From: Druceiella hillmani
Taxonomy: Eukaryota > Arthropoda > Insecta > Lepidoptera > Hepialidae
Length of the DNA: 64,000 bases
Reading direction: 5' to 3'
Assembly: GCA_039881145.1 (NCBI GenBank)
Contig: JAYKKI010000088.1
Coordinates: forward strand, 1,235,001-1,299,000
In this document: positions 11,206 through 22,700 of the stretch, one piece after another
How the letters are laid out: every line of letters starts with the position of its first letter
Numbering within the stretch: position 1 is the stretch's first letter
Translations under genes and position numbers: made by a program
The notes under the pieces: generated by a model
What the model was told of the DNA's origin: nothing
Databases searched by the model: none
Seen by the model: only the letters and a program-made list of their open reading frames with translations

Positions 11206-11470
11206 CACAATTAAATGAAACTACGTGATGTAGTATTATTTCTACTTTCTTTAAGTTCTTTACCACGACCTAGGTTTCTTTGTATTACAACATCTTCAGG
11301 TGGGCTGTTAGCAAAGATACTTCTACTAGACTACAAAGGTACTTCTACTATACTAGACTCTTTGCTAATATCCCACCTGAAGATGTTGTAATACAACGAA
11401 ACCTAGGTCGTGGTAAAGAATCTAAATAAAGTAGAAATAATACTACATCACATAGTTTCATTTAATTGTG
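11206..11470. mobile_element. Foldback MITE with about 110-bp arms, complete copy
   Basis: The element starts CACAATTAAATGAAACTACG and ends with the near-perfect reverse complement (CATTTAATTGTG). The arms contain GATGTAGTATTATTTCTACT, CACGACCTAGGTTTC and CATCTTCAGGTGGGC, and the centre is short. A left half recurs at 58641-58756 and a third copy runs off the window at 63829-64000. There is no internal frame, so this is a non-autonomous DNA transposon mobilised by an unseen transposase. Confidence 0.85.
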
Positions 11471-11559
11471 AAGTGGAAAAAATAATTTCTTTCAGAAATA
11501 TTGCCTATATGAGGCGAAAATATGACCAGAAGTGAAGGATACGGCAATCAGAGGAAAGG

Positions 11560-12425
11560 GCCAAGGAGAATCAGAAAAGCGCCCAAGCAATATTGGCTAT
11601 GTTAATAAAAATTAATATTTCATGACTGCAAATTTGAAAAAAAGATTTAGGTAGAACATAAGCAGAGATAGCTGATTTACGTGTAGGTACATATCTGTTT
11701 ATTTCAATATGATTGTATAATGTACTCTTAATAGTGACAAACGTTCTTGGTATTGATCAAAACAAAACAATTTATCTAAAAACACAATTGTACATCTTTC
11801 ATAAATAAATGCAAAGATGCAAAAAAATCAGAGAACACAACGTTTTTACGTAAAATCCTTCTGCTCGAATACGATCGATCCTACGCCCTATTTCGTATTT
11901 TTAATTTTTTTTTTAAATTTACATTTATTCTCAAGGGGGTTAAAAATGTATACTTCGTTCGCAGAGGGTTTAAAACTCCTTTTTCAGAATCACTGGCGTT
12001 TTCGGTGTCAAGGAGAATCACAAAAGCGATATTGGTTTTAATAACAAAAATCAATGTTTTATGACTACAAATTTGAAAAAAGATTTACGTAGAACATAAG
12101 AATGGATGCGTAAGTACATATCTGTTTATTTCAATATTATTGTAGAATGTATTCTTAATAGTGACAAACGTTCTTGGTATTGATGAAGACAAAACAATTT
12201 ATCTAAAAAACACAATTGTACTTCTATCATAAATAAATTCAAAGAAATTGGAGAACATAACCTTTTTTACGTAAATTCCTACTGCTCGGATACGATCGAT
12301 CCTACAGCCTATTTCGTATTTTTAATTTTTTTTTATTTACTTTTATTCTCAAGGGGTTTAAAAATTTATACTTCGTTTGCAGACGGTTTAAATGCTCTTT
12401 TTCAGGATTAATGGCGTTTTTTTTC
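11560..12425. repeat. Tandem duplication, unit about 437 bp
   Basis: The two units run from about 11560 and 12000. Shared landmarks are GACAAACGTTCTTGGTATTG, TCGATCCTAC...CCTATTTCGTATTTTT and TTATTCTCAAGGGG. The units differ by scattered substitutions and small gaps, so the duplication is not very recent. The 74-codon frame at 11817-12041 crosses the unit boundary and is not a gene. Confidence 0.8.
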
Positions 12426-12454
12426 AGGATTAATTCGGTTACAGTAATACGGTA

Positions 12455-12812
12455 CTTGATTCATTCTAAATTTTGATATTTTTCATACAATATTGTCAAA
12501 TTAAGTTAATTAAAAACCAGTCTTGAAAAAAATTCAAAAATCGATTGAAAAATAAGCCAGTTATAGGCTTCTAAATTTGAACATACGGATAGAGTTGGGT
12601 ATATCCCTGTTTCTTTTTCTCTTGTCGAATATAATGTGCAATATTAAAAATGACCTCACAACACAGTATTGTCGTCCTTATCTAAAGGTTAAATTTAAAC
12701 TTTTATAACTCGGTCAATTTTTAAGATTATTAAATAATTTTTTCACTCTTCATTAGCTTGTACCTTGAAATTATGATTAATGAAATAAAAAAAATTAGTC
12801 AAATACCCAATA
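12455..12812 (+). repeat. Dispersed repeat family F, copy 1
   Basis: Runs from TTGATTCATTCTAAATTTTG to AGTCAAATACCCAATA. A second copy at 17455-17812 is nearly identical over the whole length, sharing for example GACCTCACAACACAGTATTG. A distant third match ending in GTCAAATACCC lies near 14520-14535. No coding capacity. Confidence 0.8.
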
Positions 12813-12844
12813 GTGTACACACTATTTTGTATCCATGTTCATTC

Positions 12845-13040
12845 CAGTTTTGGGAAGCGCTGGTTTTGCGCAGCATCACAATGCGGCTGGCGCAGGCAGG
12901 TGGTCGAACCGTGGCCCGATTTAGACGCTGCCGCGGCGTCCTGCGCTCTTCCGTCCGTCTATTTGCGTAGCCGCCCGCCTCTCCGGCGGCGTTCGGCAGC
13001 GCTTCCGTGGAATAGGGCGCGTAGTAATGGATGAGGTTTA
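12845..13040. other. Isolated GC- and CpG-rich block
   Basis: About 190 bp with many CG dinucleotides in strongly AT-rich surroundings. Short frames on the plus strand (within 12758-13034) end inside it and show no domain. It begins immediately beyond the family F end. It could be a promoter or untranslated exon, or a GC-rich transposon piece. Confidence 0.4.
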
Positions 13041-13149
13041 ATTGATGACGAGGAAATAGGCGGGCAAAGTATATCGAAACGAATTATGGCGAGAGAAAAG
13101 TAGTTTTTGAAAATAAAAACGGAATGGAGTGTTTCCTAAACTTCTATTT

Positions 13150-13560
13150 GAACTAGCTGTATGTCCCGGTTTTGTTTGGGTAAAAAGGGGACCCTGATAG
13201 CATTTTGTTTGGCTTAATTTTTAGTTGCGGTTAATTTATTTATTTTGGGACATTGCAATTCTTCCAAAATATAATCTATAACAATTAGGTTTATATAACT
13301 AGAAACTTTTATGAATATTTCATTTATGTGTACAATTTTTTTAAATATTATTGTGATGCAGTTATGTAGGGAGTTTAGTTTGTGTTTGGGCGGACGCGTC
13401 TAGAATAGTACTAGGGAAAATATAAACTAGGAAAAACGCCACTAGGAAGAATTAATTCCTAACCTTGAAATAATATTCAACTCTAGCAGACAATATTATC
13501 TGATTAAATAAATTATAAAAAGTAACTAATAATATAATTGTCGCTTATCAGAAAACATGG
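13150..13560 (-). mobile_element. Helitron-like 3' end, reverse orientation, with AT-rich flank
   Basis: AACTAGCTGTATGTCCCGG at 13151-13169 is the reverse complement of a ...CAGCTAGTT ending of the type that closes lepidopteran Helitron-like elements, with CTAG at 13153-13156. The opposite end is not identifiable, so the right boundary is arbitrary. Confidence 0.35.
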
Positions 13561-13570
13561 TACTTAAATT

Positions 13571-13843
13571 TTAACAATTTTTCGCAACTAACGATAATTC
13601 GCCAACTGTATGAAATAAATTACACCTGGCAACGCTACGGACGGACCTGTAACTTACGGACCTGGCAACGCTAAAACGAATCTCGTGAACATCTGCGGCT
13701 CTTCCAGCTGATGATGACCTGAGCAGGCTCTTGAAGTGCAGGATCTTGTTACCGTAGTGAGCTGCGTTATGAAGAAAATGCATGATATGACGAGTAGTCG
13801 TCGCCCGCAGAAACAGTCCACGTCCAGTTATTTTCATTTTCAA
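13571..13843 (-). CDS. Unrecognised coding-like segment
   Basis: The 90-codon minus-strand frame is not assigned to any family. Its first two thirds (about 13680-13843) have codon choices unlike the local AT-rich background: AAG, ATC, CTG, CAC, TTC, AAG, AGC, CTG, CTC in sequence. They encode a basic peptide with HFLHNAAHYGNKILHFK and SSSAGRAADVHE. The last third contains a GCGTTGCCAGGT direct repeat and loses the coding look. It may be an exon of an unknown gene, a processed fragment or a transposon piece. No clear acceptor precedes the coding-like part. Confidence 0.25.
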   Translation of the reverse strand: MKMKITGRGLFLRATTTRHIMHFLHNAAHYGNKILHFKSLLRSSSAGRAADVHEIRFSVARSVSYRSVRSVARCNLFHTVGELSLVAKNC

Positions 13844-15811
13844 TTTTAAACTTAATGATGCAATATCAATAAGAGAACGATCAGAATCAGTGCTCGGTTA
13901 TTTTATTTTCTTCGTATTGTTTTACAAAGATTTGTCATCACAAACACCTCACGGTTGTAGAACTTTCTCGAAGCGTCCCATTACTAGTTATTTATCACAA
14001 GAATCAGAATTGCTTCCAGGATGATTAATAAGTTTTGTTAACACTTTTCGGCTGAACACAGAGAAATCTTCGCACCAGAATGTAAAATAGGATATTTGAC
14101 TGATGTCGATATTTTTTGTAAAAATGTTTTAAAACTGTAGAGTAGGTTTAAAAAACCTTGTGATAAAAAAAATAATGCAAATAACGAACGATTAACCAAA
14201 ACTTTTAAATAGGAAAAAGGATCAATTTTTTTGTTCGTTAAATTCAAAAACTTATTATGAATTTAGTTTCCACACAAAACAATGAGAAAATTATATTATG
14301 CAATATATAACTTAAACGCAATATTTACAATGAATGTTAAATACTGGCCAGTGACGTCATAAGCCAGTTTTGTTTTGAATAGGGCGTTTTCCCGCCAATC
14401 CATAGTTCGTCTGTTTTTAAATCGTTATAACTTTATAATGAAAAGCCCTAGGTACGATATATTTATTTTGATCGTTTTTTTTTATTTTTACTTATTATAT
14501 TTTAGTAATAAAAAAAATATAGTCAAATACCCTGGCTTTCAATATTTACCAAACATTTTTCCGGCAAGAGTTCAAAGTTGAGTCTTGCGGCAGAAAAAAT
14601 GTGAACTTGATATCCCTGCTGCTACGAGGATCCTGCTGATAAGAACTTCACGGCATTAATATTTTTGCCACTTTATGATTTCAGTCAGAACTGATCATTA
14701 TATGATGTGTTCTTATAAAGGACTTCAAAAATATTAACAAAGAAACTTGACGAGAGAAATAAACGTACAAATAACAAAAGGCAATTTACAATTTTCAAAA
14801 TAAAATAAAATGGAACGAAAATGTATTTTTTCGAGAAAGTTTTATATCTTAAAAAATTATTTGGTATTTCGTTTAAAATTTGAGTAAAAAATATTGGCAC
14901 TAAACCATTGCAAGCCACGTAAAAAACATAGACAGATTATAATTTAAAAAATAAACGCCCTCTGTGAGCTGATTCCTACAATCAATCAAATCATAGTCTT
15001 AAAATTTTACCGATTGTAAGGATAACTATAAATTATTTTTTAAGGTATATAAATAAATAAATATATAATTCTAAATTATCACAATTTTCAAACAATTTGT
15101 TTAAATGAAAAATACTTCTATGATATGATTTTGCAACAAAAAAGAGACATAATCACGGGGTCTCGAAACTCCTTCTAATAGAGAAAGAAACCAAAACCAC
15201 TTTTACCGTGGGCAGCGAAAGTGATACTTTTATCACTTCGCTCTTTCACAGTTTTTGCTCTTATTCACACGTGTATCAAAAGAGCTATCAAGAGCGAAAC
15301 AGACGATTATCTTTTCCGCTCCCGCTAAATTCATCTTAGAAACGTATAAATTACTATCAACGGCGTCTCTAGTGATGCCGTCGTGCGCCGGCGACACAGT
15401 CGTCGGTCTGTGGTTATAACATAGATTTATTATATTAGGAGCAGAAAAGAAATGGTATTCAAAATTAAAAGTATTCTATTTGCATAGTTCATTGTATCTT
15501 TATTTATTTGTATTTATTTAATATCACTATAGCATTTTCTTGTCAAACTTTGTTATCAGAATAAAATAGATGCTGAAATTTTAAAATTAATATTTGGTCT
15601 AAATCTTTATTTAATCTTTACCTCACTGCGTAAATTTTAATCTTCACTGCGTAAATCCACCAACAAAAAACCTTTTGTTTGATACCTTAAGGTAACTTGA
15701 AAGCGGTCTTATAGAAATCATTTAACTAAATTTATACAAGTAAGTAAACTGTGAGGAAGAGAGGCCTGAAATGTGACATAATTGAAACAATCTTACATTT
15801 TTCTTAGAATG
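13844..15811. other. Unassigned AT-rich sequence
   Basis: Several short frames (14038-14247, 14375-14581, 14685-14918) show no domain. At 14345-14395 a TGACGTCATA / AGGGCGTTTTCCCG pair resembles one near 3380. A slightly GC-richer patch at 15180-15420 contains AAAGTGATACTTTTATCACT, a short imperfect palindrome. No function can be assigned. Confidence 0.3.
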
Positions 15812-16795
15812 TTAATAAAACGCAAAACTAATATAAATCGGCACGGCCTTCTTAAATAAAATATTTGTGAAATTAGCAAATTCATTTTTAACGACATTAG
15901 ATAATTCACAACCCATTGCCAATAGATATTTGTTTATTCATATTGATTATTTAACAAAACACAAAACTAATATAAATCGGTACGGCGTTCTTAAATAAAA
16001 TATTTGTGAAATTAGCAAATTAATTTTTAACGACATTAGATAATTCACAACCCATTGCCAATAGATATTTGTTTATTCATATTGATTATTCAATAAAACG
16101 CAAAACTAATATAAATCGGCACGACGCTCTAAATAAAATATTTGTGAAATTTGCAAATTCATTTTTTTAACGCCGTTAGATAATTCACAACCCATTGCCA
16201 ATGGATATTTGTTTATTCATATTGATTATTCAACAAAACGCAAAACTAATAAAAATCGGCGCGGCGTTCTTAAATAAAATATTTGTGAAATTTGCAAATT
16301 CATTTTTTAACGACGTTAGATAATTCACAACCCCATTGCCAATGGATATTTGTTTATTCCTATTGATTATTCAACAAAACGCAAAACTAATATAAATCGG
16401 CACGACGTTCTTAAATAAAATATTTGTGAAATTTGCAAATTCATTTTTAACGACATTAGATAATTCACAACCCATTGCCAATAGATATTTGTTTATTCAT
16501 ATTGATTATTCAATAAAACGCAAAACTAATATAAATCGGCACGGCGTTCTTAAATAAAATATTTGTGAAATTTGTAAATTCATTTTTTAACGACAGTAAC
16601 TAATTCACAACCCATTGCCAATAGATATTTGTTTATTCATATTGATTATTCAACAATACGCAAAACTACTATAAATCGGCACGACGTTCTTAAATAAAAT
16701 ATTTGTGAAATTTGCAAATGCATTTTTTAACGACATTAGATAATTCACAACCCATTGCCAATGGATATTTGTTTATTCGTATTGATCATTCGCTG
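15812..16795. repeat. Tandem satellite, unit about 140 bp, seven copies
   Basis: CAAAACTAAT (or ACTACT) falls at 15823, 15962, 16101, 16241, 16382, 16521 and 16661, period 139-141 bp. Units share TCGGCACGGCGTTCTTAAAT, ATTCACAACCCATTGCCAAT and GATATTTGTTTATTC. Neighbouring units differ by a few substitutions. Confidence 0.9.
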
Positions 16796-17454
16796 ACTTG
16801 TATAAATTTCTTTTCAATAAAAGTAAAGGCCAAATGTACCTATGTCATGTGAAATTGTAAGAGAAAGTAGAAAACAACGAATTTTATTTTTATTGCAAAA
16901 ATTCTTAAAGCAAAGGTTCTTATCTTTAAACGATTAACGATTTATAAACTTTTTCCAACTTGTTAGAATAAAAAGTAAGAGCCAAAATGTATTTGCCACT
17001 TTTGAACATGTTTACAAATAGACAATATTTTAAACCTTGAATTCTTCAATAATTATAACACATGTTTCACAATAAACAATGAGAAAATTGCAAATTGAAA
17101 CAATGTCATAGTTTACACGTTTATAAAATGCAATACTGGCGACTTTCTGTGTGAAATGCTATCACACTTACAGAGAACATAATTGACCATTTTTGGAGAT
17201 AATTTTTGAATAAATATATTACATAAATTTCGAAATTACAAGCTAAACATCAAATTCAATGATGCCCACAAAGCAGATTGTCAATATGGCGTCCTGGCCA
17301 CACGACAAATTGTTGTGACAGTTTTGAGTTAAGCAATCATGTGAAGTACACGCAATCTCGCTTGTTTCCTAACGGGGTATGACGAAAAGAAAGAAATGGA
17401 ACTATATATCAGTCGATATGATTTTCGCTCGATTGTGCACAATATGGTAGTTGA
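16796..17454. other. AT-rich spacer
   Basis: GC-richer stretch at 17255-17400 (ATGGCGTCCTGGCCACACGA) directly precedes family F copy 2 and may belong to the same insertion. No gene seen. Confidence 0.3.
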
Positions 17455-17812
17455 CTCATTCTAAATTTTGATATTTTTCGTACAATATTGTGAAATATAA
17501 GTTAATTAAAAACCAGTCTTGAAAAAAATTCAAAAATTGATTGAAAAATAAGCCAGTTATAGGCTTCTAAATTTGAAGATACTGGTAGAGTTGGGTTATA
17601 TCCCTGTCTCTTTTCCTCTTTTAGAATATAATGTGCAATATTAAAAATGACCTCACAACACAGTATTGCCGTCCTTCTCTAAAGGTTAAATTTAAACTTT
17701 TATAACTCGGTCAATTTTTAAGAGTATTAAAAAATTTTTGCACTCTTCATCAGCTTGTACCTCGAAATTATGATTAATGAAATGAAAAAAATTTAGTCAA
17801 ATACCCAATTAT
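17455..17812 (+). repeat. Dispersed repeat family F, copy 2
   Basis: Full-length partner of 12455-12812. It carries the same start (ATTCTAAATTTTGATATTTT) and end (AGTCAAATACCCAATT), with few differences between. Confidence 0.8.
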
Positions 17813-18379
17813 TAAAGTATCAATTGCTCCTAAGTATTATATATCTGTTGAGTATAACAGACAGTCTGCAAATTTTTATTATTGTTTACAATATTTTCAT
17901 AAATTATTCTTATATATTTATAATGGTTCAAAAGCTTAAATCAAAAAACACAAGGTGCGTTTCGACTTCTTTTATTCCTTAAATCGTTATTGTCTTTACC
18001 CATACGTTCTAAAAATATGCTATATATCCCATGCTATCTAGATTTTATAAACTAAAATGTTGGTGAAAGTTTCATGTCGATCGAATCAGTTTTTGTGTAA
18101 AACCTAAAAAAAACAAAGAAATAACGAAAACTTTCATATCTGTGAAAGCAGTATGCTTACTGATTTGTGGCATAAAGTTATATGCGACCTTTACGATAAT
18201 TACAGATTAAAGCATGTAGGTAGATCGGTTTCGATAATTATGACCTTTAAAGTGTTTTCATATGTCCATGCTGACAAATGGACAAGAGATGGTGAAGTTG
18301 GAGCTTATTAGAACTTGCTTTGAAAGCTTAGCTATTAATTTTTATCTGTCTGAGAATTGATTTTGTTACTAAAAGAGAA
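17813..18379. other. AT-rich spacer
   Basis: The stretch at 18040-18110 (GTTGGTGAAAGTTTCATGTC, CAGTTTTTGTGT) looks like a decayed dispersed element. Nothing coding. Confidence 0.3.
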
Positions 18380-18501
18380 TTTTTGTAGTGAAAACCTCTT
18401 TAGGCGCGTTGAGAGATTTTTTGGTAGGGAAAAATCTTACAGGTTCACGTCAGTTATCTGTGGCTATGATTATGATGTGTTGCGCTTGGCCAGCAGTGAA
18501 A

Positions 18502-18505
18502 GTAT

Positions 18506-18562
<57 letters not shown>
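18502..18562. repeat. TA microsatellite
   Basis: About 60 nt of (TA)n with two small interruptions. Confidence 0.95.
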
Positions 18563-18564
<2 letters not shown>

Positions 18565-18595
18565 CTTATTCAAGTACATGCCGTGCGCGAATGTG

Positions 18596-18605
18596 AATGT
18601 GTATG

Positions 18606-18692
<87 letters not shown>
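18596..18692. repeat. Compound GTGC / GT microsatellite
   Basis: (GTGC)n passes directly into (GT)n; the whole run is about 95 nt. Open frames on both strands here are repeat artefacts. Confidence 0.95.
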
Positions 18693-18695
<3 letters not shown>

Positions 18696-18900
18696 ACATA
18701 TACTGCTCTAGTACCAGACTGACACACGCGCAGCGGCCTTTGTATACGTATAAACATATATATACACATCAACACATTGTACATACCAGACTGTATGATG
18801 TGCGCGTTGGACGCTTTTTGGATGGGTAAAATCTTGTGAGTTCGCGTCACCGACATGCTGTCATAGCAGTATATCTGTAGCTATAAGGGTGACATATTGT

Positions 18901-19607
18901 GCAACATTAGTGATGTATATAGTTATATAAGCAAAGTTAAATTGACTACTTGGAAAGTTCAATGTGTGTATGCTGTGCATTGTTTAAATAGTGTTTTAGT
19001 TTGATATTATTTTAATTGTAGGGTCACTGTGCAGTACTAAATATGTTAATATATAGAAAAATTAATAACAAAAACAAAGCATTTATTTTCAAATATTTCC
19101 AATATTCGTATCAATATTTGCGTTGAAAAATTTGATCTAATTTTAAATTTTTTTTTAACATTTAACCTCTGTAATACATCTTGCAATGAGTATTTCATAG
19201 TGGCTTAGTACTCATCTTACTAACGTGGCAAAACAGATTTCTGGTTGTTCAATAATATTTTTGTCGCGGATTTTAAAATTAAAAATTCTATAAAATTTTA
19301 TAAGAATTTTAGATTTATGTACTGCCCCATGACTTTAAAACGAACAAATATATTAAAATTTTGGCTGACGGTAAATTATATTAGCTGCCGTATTTTTAAC
19401 AAAATATACTTTCTAAAGTTCACCTTTGTCAGGCACTTTTACTACTTTCGCTTGGTTATGCAATGGAGATATGTGCTGTTTTGATCTGATTGAAGATCGA
19501 TTAAATAAAATGAACTACCTTCAAAACTGATGTATTTTCTATATATCTATCTACAGAGTGTAGGACAATATTTTTGTGTTCCAGTTCACATCTCAACTGG
19601 AAGGAAA
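18901..19607. other. AT-rich spacer
   Basis: A 79-codon plus frame at 19245-19484 has no recognisable domain. Confidence 0.35.
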
Positions 19608-20041
19608 TACGTGATTGACGCAAAATTTCCCCTAGCTTATCTTATCTTGATTCTAGAATCAATGTCTGATCTGTTCACGGCCTTAGATTGCGTTCTTAAT
19701 CAAGTTGATATCACTCTACTTATATCCAAATGTTTTACAATCTTCTATCGCTAGTTCACACAAAATTTCCCCTAGGTTTGTATTATCGTGATTCTAGATT
19801 CAATGCCTGAGCTGTTCACAGCCTTAGATTACGTTCCAAATCAATTTCATATCACTCTACTTATATCCAAATGTTTTACAATCTTCTATTGCTAATTCAC
19901 ACAAAATTTCCCCTAGGTTTGTATTATCGTGATTCTAGATTCAATGCCTAAGCTGTTCACGGCCTTAGATTACGCTCTTAATAAAATCATATCACTCTAC
20001 TTATATCCAAATGTTTTACAATCTTCCATTGCGAGTTCACA
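19608..20041. repeat. Tandem array, unit about 140 bp, three copies
   Basis: CAAAATTTCCCCTAG falls at 19621, 19761 and 19902. Units share GATTCTAGATTCAATGCC, CTGTTCACGGCCTTAGATTA and ATCACTCTACTTATATCCAA. Frames at 19530-19754 and 19929-20120 are produced by the repeat. Confidence 0.9.
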
Positions 20042-21820
20042 CTATATGCAGCCAAACTGTGGAATAAACCCGATTTTGGCATTGGAAATTTATTGTTTAT
20101 TTATGTTTTCAGAAATCTGAAAATGTTAGTTTTATATTAATTGTTTATCATTATTTTATCTCCTCTCCTATTCTGTTCTATTCTATCTCTTTTCCCTCTT
20201 TATCCATGTTAGTACTTGAATTATTTGTTCATATGTTGTAGCTATTTGTTACGTTTATAATTTTCACAGTTTGTTGCTGCCTTCCACAATACTAACTTAA
20301 TATGTTAACATCTAAGGTTTTGGTTGATTCAAAGAAATTGGTCATAGAGCAAGCAGTTTGTTTGTTGCATATATGTATATAAGTTTTTGGTAAATAATAA
20401 GTTAAGTAAATAATAAATTATATAAATCTTGCGTTGGAAGTGAAACTTCTTTATTGTGATTCGTTTATTTATAACTAGTTTAAATGTATGTTTATTCCTT
20501 GTAAACTTTGTATAAAATAATCTTAAATTATGTGAACTTCATCCAGATGATTTATATGATTCAACAATAAGAATGAGTATTATTTACGAAAATTAAGTTC
20601 CTTCAACTGGTGAAAATAATGTAATGGCGCCATCTATTTATTGTCCGTTATTCGAATTCAATATTAATTTAAATGAATATTACATATAATATACTTATAT
20701 AAATTGATCGACAGATGGCGTTGCGATGTCGTTATATGTTGGTGAAACGCTGTTTAATTATTACTCGGCATTCAATTAAAAAAAAAAATAACTTTCGTTT
20801 TAGATTTTAGTGTAGTTTATTGGGAAACATCACTTTGGCCAGTAGTTTCGCTCTACTCTGTTGAACAGTTACACATCTCGTTCCTCGTTTCGCGAATGCT
20901 GGGCATGCAAAGACCTTAGTAGTTAATTATTGTTAATTAATTAAACAGAACTTTAATCGTATATAGGGATGCCACAAACGTATTTTGACGAAATAACAGT
21001 TAATTTGTATTTATGTATTTTTAAGTGACATTTTAGCTTCTTTATATATACTGCTTATATGCGCTATAAACATATAGTCATGTCTGAACCTCGAACCTGT
21101 AGAGTTAACTTGCGAAGATGTTATGCAGGAAGTGAAGTGCAGCAATTGATGAGAAATATGCATTTGAATAAATGCTCGCTGTGTCGCTTCCTTTGTGTTT
21201 GTGCCAGAGGGATAGGCGTTGCTTTTAGGGCTACAATTTAGCCACAAAATCGTCTTCCGGGCGGCAACGTTCGTTCCACTCTAAACCTTCATCGATTTTC
21301 ACGATTATGGTCTCCTTTTATTACCCAACGTTTAATCTAAAAGTATACATTTAAATTTGTCTTATTAGTTGGTTAATTGCGAAGTGGTAATTTTCTAATT
21401 AGTTGATCGATTTATATGCGAGCGTTTTAATATAACAACATTTTTTTGTGAAATAATCTGATTTTGAGGTGCTAACGTTTGTAATTTTGTGAAATGTTTG
21501 TAATTTTGAAAAAATAAAGAATTACAATACTAGATATAGACAATATCACGCACACTGTAAAGTATTATCAAGTTCGGTGAAGTTTTAGTATGAAAATAGT
21601 TTTGTGTGACAATTCGGCACTTCATCATGATTTTGAAGATTTTCGTCTTCTTATTGCACATGTTACAAGTCCCTTATTGGATCAAGGGTCCTTTACAAGT
21701 TATAGTTATAACATAAGTAATGCTTGTCATATCTGGGCCATTTTGAAATATTAAATGGAAGAGTTATTGTAATGGAAAGCTGTGGGCACCAGGGCCAATG
21801 CAAAGAAGTTAAGTTTTGGA
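20042..21820. other. Unassigned; possible retroelement tail then spacer
   Basis: 20042-20420 has a pyrimidine-rich stretch and ends with repeated AAATAATAA blocks, as LINE 3' tails do, but no reverse-transcriptase residue pattern is convincing. At 21011-21247 both strands have frames of 60-78 codons over the same DNA (for example VNLRRCYAGSEVQQLMRNMH on plus). Neither is recognised. Confidence 0.3.
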
Positions 21821-21866
21821 TGATATAAAATCATTCAAGGTTAGTTCCTTGAATGATTTTATATCA
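21821..21866. repeat. Perfect hairpin, 20-nt arms, 6-nt loop
   Basis: The left arm TGATATAAAATCATTCAAGG at 21821-21840 is repeated as its exact reverse complement at 21847-21866. Confidence 0.9.
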
Positions 21867-21893
21867 TATTTTATATCATTAAAAGGAAGCAAG

Positions 21894-22700
21894 AAAAACC
21901 GGTTAAGTGCGAGACGGACTCGCGCACAAATGAATCCGTAGCGCCATACAATATTAAGCTTATTTAGTATGCAATAATGAGGTATTTTTTGACTTTTTAA
22001 GTTGGGGGGGGGGGGAGGGTAAATAATATTAAACTTATTTAGTATGCAGTAAGATGTTTTATGATTTTGTAGGTATAGTTTAACAGTTAGAACGTTTGGG
22101 GGAAGATGACTCTAGAAGTATATACTTTATGATTTAAATAAATGAAATAATAAATTTAATAATAATTTATAGCCTTTTTTTTCTTAAAATATCCCATATC
22201 TCAAAAACTACACAACATATCTTATTCAGACCAATTTTCGTTGAAACTTCATTTTAAGTTCAACTACCTTCATTTTTTCAGAATATTAATCCCGTTTTTC
22301 CCGTTAGTTGAAAAGTTAGAGGGCGGGGCGGATAACTTTTAAGGCTTTAGAAGCGCATATCCCACCAACTATTGAATTAAATGAAAAAGTTATTTTGGAA
22401 CCTCTATATCATTTTTAAGACCTATGTAACAATGTTCCACGCGCCTATGTGGACTAAATTTTTTTCATCACTCAGTTACATGTATGGAGTACCACTCCAA
22501 TTATCTTTTTTCACAATTCCATTATTTCATTATATAGTGGTTCACAGAAGACACCTACCATTCAAATTTCATCTATATAGTGCCAATAGTCGCTTAAGTA
22601 AAATGGCTGTGACATACGGATAAACAGAGAAACGGAGAAACGGACAGGAAGAAATTGTAAGGGCTCCGTTTTTGCCATTTGGCTACAGAAACCTAAAAAG
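21894..22700 (+). mobile_element. Family A element, near-complete copy
   Basis: Starts ACCGGTTAAGTGCGAGACGG and ends TTGCCATTTGGCTACAGAAA. Internal landmarks are ATCCCATATCTCAAAAACTA, ACCAATTTTCGTTGAAACTT and GGCTGTGACATACGGAT. The copy at 54359-54958 shows the same landmarks in the same order. A poly-G run lies near 22005. The short frames inside (22381-22623 plus, 22562-22894 minus) are incidental. Non-autonomous. Confidence 0.7.

Larger units (their letters stand above)
18380..18900 (+). repeat. Family C element split by two large microsatellites
   Basis: The left part (18380-18490) reads AGTGAAAACCTCTTTAGGCG, then AAATCTTACAGGTTCACGTC. The right part (18815-18895) repeats the theme with AAATCTTGTGAGTTCGCGTC and TATCTGTAGCTATAAGGGTG. 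Between them are a TA run and a GTGC/GT run. The GAAGTGAAACTTCTTTAGGCGCG-type head recurs at 53255. Confidence 0.55.

Noticed and set aside
18454..18856. Open frames with Thr-His or Cys-Val repeats
   Set aside because: They are translations of the GT/GTGC microsatellite in different frames.
19929..20420. Possible LINE 3' end after the 140-bp array
   Set aside because: A pyrimidine-rich stretch and AAATAATAA repeats are suggestive, but no polymerase motif supports it.
21011..21247. Overlapping frames on both strands as genes
   Set aside because: No domain in either, no splice or promoter support, and the two frames occupy the same DNA.
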